A DNA stretch of 64,000 nucleotides from Oxyruncus cristatus. Its lineage: Eukaryota; Chordata; Aves; Passeriformes; Cotingidae. The notes under the pieces are model-generated. The model ran no database searches. It saw nothing but the letters and a program-made list of their open reading frames with translations, and was not told the origin of the DNA. Below, piece after piece: positions 62,694-64,000 of the stretch. The DNA lies in the NCBI GenBank assembly GCA_013399855.1, contig VXAY01002210.1, forward strand, positions 976 through 64,975, read 5' to 3'. The translations under genes were made by a program, and so were the position numbers. Every line of letters starts with the position of its first letter. Within the stretch, counting starts at the first letter, position 1.

Positions 62694-63526
62694 CTTTTTC
62701 TTCTTCCACTGTGGAGTTCTTCCACTGTTTTTATCTCCCTGAAGCTCCTTGTCCAAATAGGCTGAATTCCATGATTCTGTCCATAAGGACGGGTTGGGAG
62801 GATGACTCAGCCCTCGTGCCAGTCAAATGATCCCTCAGAAGCCCTGCCAGGGCCTGCAGGACTAGGAACAGGAGCTTTAACACAGTGTTCCAAGGAATTG
62901 CACCTAAACAAATCCACAGAACCAGAAAATACATGACAAACGAAGGGAAAAAAAAAAAAAATCCATACCCGGGTTTTTACACACACAGAAATGGTCTGCA
63001 ATGTCAATTTTGGGAACAGACTGACAACACCTTACGTGTATCAAAGGAGAGAACAACCAAAAAGAGATGTGTGTTCGTGATTTAAGAACTTTAGGGAGAG
63101 GAAGGGCAGTAACATCACCAAGTCCCACGTATCCACCTGGACACAGCAGCACAAGGGACCCACAGCAGCTCTCAGTGACAGTCACAGTGACTCTGGCACC
63201 GTTTGAGCCCAGACGTGCAAAAGGCACCTCCTCTGCTGGGAGCTCCTTCTGCTTGCAGAAACAAGACTGATGCATATTGTGCTCCTACCAGTAACTTACT
63301 TTCTCATAAATAGGCCAAATTAACCCTGATTTATGGAACTCCAGTTCCAACTCCAACTCATTCAGGAGTCCAGGCACACAAATTCATTCTTATTACAGAG
63401 CCTTAAACAACTCACCGTAAATTCCTCTCTTATGATGAAGAACCCGATATTTTAAACTGGGAGAGACTTTTGATCCTTTCTATTAGAACAGTTTTGGAAT
63501 TTGCTAAATTGAACCCTAGAATCAAG
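62694..63526. other. Intronic sequence, no gene seen
   Basis: Unique-looking sequence. An A run occurs near 62947. Confidence 0.6.
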
Positions 63527-63852
63527 CATAGAATGGTTTGGGTTGGATGGGACATTAAAGATCATTGAGTTCCAAACCCTCTGCCATGGGCAGAGACACC
63601 TTCCACTATCCCAGGTTGCTCCAAGCCCCATCCAGCCTGGCCTTGGACACTTCCAGGGATGTTGTATCCACAGTTTCTCTGGGCAACCTGTGCCAGGGCC
63701 TCAGCAATCCTTCAGTAAAGAATTTCTTCCTAATATCTAATCTACACCTACCCTCTCTCAGTTTAAAACCATTCCCTCTTGTCCTGTCACTCCATGCCCT
63801 TGTTAAAAGTCCCTCTCCAGCTTTCCTGTGAGCCCCCTCTAGGTACTGGAAG
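63527..63852 (-). mobile_element. CR1 LINE 3' fragment, about 325 bp
   Basis: The tail is catagaatggtttgggttgg. The copy is well preserved through ctaatatctaatctacacct and ends at gagccccctctaggtactgg. Confidence 0.9.
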
Positions 63853-64000
63853 GATGAATCTGCATGACTTCCAAAGGTTTGAGGAAAAGAAACTCGGGCT
63901 TCTCAGCTCCCCAGAATAAATCTGAGTCTTCAGAGGAGCAGCAATGGTACCACTGGCTTATTATAAGAAATGCATCTCTTCCTTTATCAGTACAATTTGT

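Overview
The window is avian nuclear DNA, probably from a passerine. It holds about 30 CR1 retrotransposon fragments whose 3' ends carry the bird-typical ATTCTATGAT-like tail. It also has LTRs of the kind common in songbird genomes, long pyrimidine microsatellites and almost no open coding sequence. Nothing prokaryotic is present: no operons, no CRISPR, no tRNA or rRNA genes that I can see.

Two short exons on the minus strand identify the locus. The exons at 36013-36090 and 28992-29061 have correct splice signals, join in frame (phase 1 to phase 1) and encode the start of the syntaxin-like region of TSNARE1 (t-SNARE domain containing 1). Almost the whole window is therefore intronic sequence of a TSNARE1 gene transcribed right to left. 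The SNARE helix and membrane anchor exons should lie beyond the left edge, and the N-terminal exons should mostly lie to the right. A 49-bp exon-like segment at 36470-36518 ends in the phase needed to splice to the 36013 exon and may be an alternative upstream exon. A second exon-like segment at 44830-44947 has good splice sites and 38 open codons, but I could not assign it and its phase does not fit direct splicing to either.

Region by region: 1-7.4 kb is intron with a purine tract. 7467-8635 is a complete solo LTR with a perfect 5-bp target duplication. 8.6-18.4 kb is intron with minus-oriented CR1s. 18.4-20.8 kb carries two long pyrimidine arrays, one a flawless 25-bp higher-order repeat. 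21-32 kb holds longer plus-oriented CR1s, a short LTR, an assembly gap and TSNARE1 exon B. 33-37 kb holds exon A and the alternative exon candidate. 38.6-39.6 kb is an LTR whose two halves face opposite ways. 40-50 kb is intron with the orphan exon candidate. 52.6-56.1 kb holds a local duplication whose two copies share the same CR1 truncation point. 60.1-60.9 kb is another LTR, and 62.5 kb a CCTTTT/CCCTTT array.

I found no new biological system. The most useful leads are the orphan exon, the possible alternative TSNARE1 exon, the half-inverted LTR, the CR1-marked duplication and the perfectly homogeneous 25-bp array. Unless an entry says otherwise, element names come from recognising family consensus by eye, not from a search.
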